Source: Sphingomonas bisphenolicum
Lineage (GTDB): Bacteria; Pseudomonadota; Alphaproteobacteria; Sphingomonadales; Sphingomonadaceae
NCBI RefSeq assembly: GCF_024349785.1
Contig: NZ_AP018817.1
Span: 1,395,501-1,459,500, forward strand
Length of the DNA stretch: 64,000 nucleotides
Direction of reading: 5' to 3'
Below, one piece after another: positions 63,282 through 64,000 of the stretch; position 1 is the stretch's first letter; each line of letters opens with the position of its first letter. Under the pieces are notes generated by a model that searched no databases, was not told the DNA's origin, and worked only from the letters and a program-made list of their open reading frames with translations. The translations under genes and the position numbers were made by a program.

Positions 63282-64000
63282 TGCCGCTGCCCCCAACCGG
63301 AGCCGCGATTTTCCAGGGCGCTGAGCGCATCCTGTCGGGATTGCTCGAGGCAAGAACCGGGCAAGTGCTGTCCGAAGGTCGCGCCTGGCGGATGGAAACC
63401 GCGCTGCGCCCCGTCCTGCGCGCCCATGGGTTGCAGGATATCGATGATCTGGCCGCTCGGCTGTTGCGCAGGCGCGATCCGCGGCTGGACGAGGATGTCG
63501 TCAATGCGCTGCTGAACAATGAAAGCAGCTTTTTCCGCGATCTTCAGATTTTCGACATGATCCATCGCCAGATTCTGCCGCATATTCAGGACGCTCGGCA
63601 GGACCGCACGCTGCGTATCTGGAGTGCGGGCTGTTCGACCGGGCAGGAAGCCTATTCGCTCGCGATCCGCTTGCGCAACGATGCTGCGCGCTGGCTGGGG
63701 TGGCGGATCGAGATATTGGCGACGGACATTTCCACCGCCGCGATCGAGCAGGCGAAAGCCGGCACCTTTTCGCAGATGGACGTGCAGCGTGGTTTGGCCG
63801 TGGGCGACCTGATCAAATGGTTCGAGCCGCATGGGGAAGAGTGGCGGGCCAGCCCGGAACTGCGCCGGATGATCGATTTCCGGCATGATAATCTGTTCGA
63901 TCCGCATGCTCCGACCGGGGAATATGATCTGATTCTCTGTCGCAACGTGTTGCTCTACTTCACGCCCGAACGACGCGGGGAAGTGCTGCGACTGCTCGCC
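63281..64000 (+). CDS. cheR: Chemotaxis methyltransferase CheR (3' end cut by window)
   Basis: 240 residues are visible. N-terminal CheR helical domain with NNESSFFRD (79-87), then the SAM-binding core with IWSAGCSTGQEAYSLA (113-128) and ILATDIST, and CRNVLLYF near the cut. It methylates receptor glutamates, opposing CheB. Translationally coupled to cheB. Confidence 0.95.
   Translation, partial: MPLPPTGAAIFQGAERILSGLLEARTGQVLSEGRAWRMETALRPVLRAHGLQDIDDLAARLLRRRDPRLDEDVVNALLNNESSFFRDLQIFDMIHRQILPHIQDARQDRTLRIWSAGCSTGQEAYSLAIRLRNDAARWLGWRIEILATDISTAAIEQAKAGTFSQMDVQRGLAVGDLIKWFEPHGEEWRASPELRRMIDFRHDNLFDPHAPTGEYDLILCRNVLLYFTPERRGEVLRLLA

Overview
The window is high-GC alphaproteobacterial DNA, most likely from a sphingomonad (Sphingobium, Sphingomonas or a relative). 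The grounds are the gene types taken together: a roughly 1,550-residue NAD-dependent glutamate dehydrogenase, DUF6456 and RHH_4 proteins, a MlaA homologue without a lipobox, a chemotaxis cluster with short single-domain proteins, and a REP-like palindrome of the TTCCGGC...GCCGGAA type. No species call is possible from sequence alone.

Layout. 1-2.8 kb: hflK-hflC-degP-type membrane proteostasis operon on the minus strand, with an apparent one-base frameshift in hflK. 2.9-9.2 kb: housekeeping genes (mrp, an acetyltransferase, a CoA-binding protein, an orphan Tat-exported molybdenum hydroxylase subunit, hemH, phaB, an RHH protein). 9.2-16.8 kb: an iron-acquisition block of a TonB-dependent receptor, TonB, a PiuC-type hydroxylase and, divergently, a PepSY-DUF2271-DUF4198-ApbE operon. 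DUF2271 carries an ApbE flavinylation motif, and Fur-box-like palindromes lie before the receptor, before tonB and before the PepSY gene. This looks like a Fur-controlled system that brings ferric siderophore into the periplasm and passes electrons to it through a covalently bound flavin. 17-24.5 kb: mlaA, a strong bidirectional hairpin, a REP element, the large NAD-GDH and a PAS-domain protein.

24.7-30.2 kb is mobile: tRNA-Thr(CGT), a tyrosine integrase, a complete IS21-type element, a short stranded gene remnant and a complete IS3-type element with a -1 frameshift signal. 30.2-43.0 kb is a minus-strand surface-polysaccharide locus: four glycosyltransferase domain sets, GDP-mannose pyrophosphorylase, a beta-helix protein, an overlapping pair of SGNH/GSCFA-type enzymes and a methyltransferase. 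Parts of it are visibly AT-richer than the flanks. No flippase, polymerase or export gene is seen. A phosphomannomutase-like HAD enzyme follows at 43.7 kb.

44.6-48.8 kb is a TPP-riboswitch-controlled thiamine salvage operon (outer-membrane receptor, kinase-like protein, PnuT-type permease). 48.9-52.7 kb holds modABC and, divergently, a shortened molybdopterin oxidoreductase that lacks both the usual Mo-ligand cysteine and the C-terminal cofactor domain. 52.7-58.8 kb: a further GT4 enzyme, an XRE regulator, a DUF6456 protein, a NUDIX hydrolase, two TPM proteins with LemA, mscL and a small lipoprotein. 58.9 kb to the end: cheA-cheW-cheY-cheB-cheR (the last cut by the window edge), in which CheA has an extra degenerate receiver-like tail.
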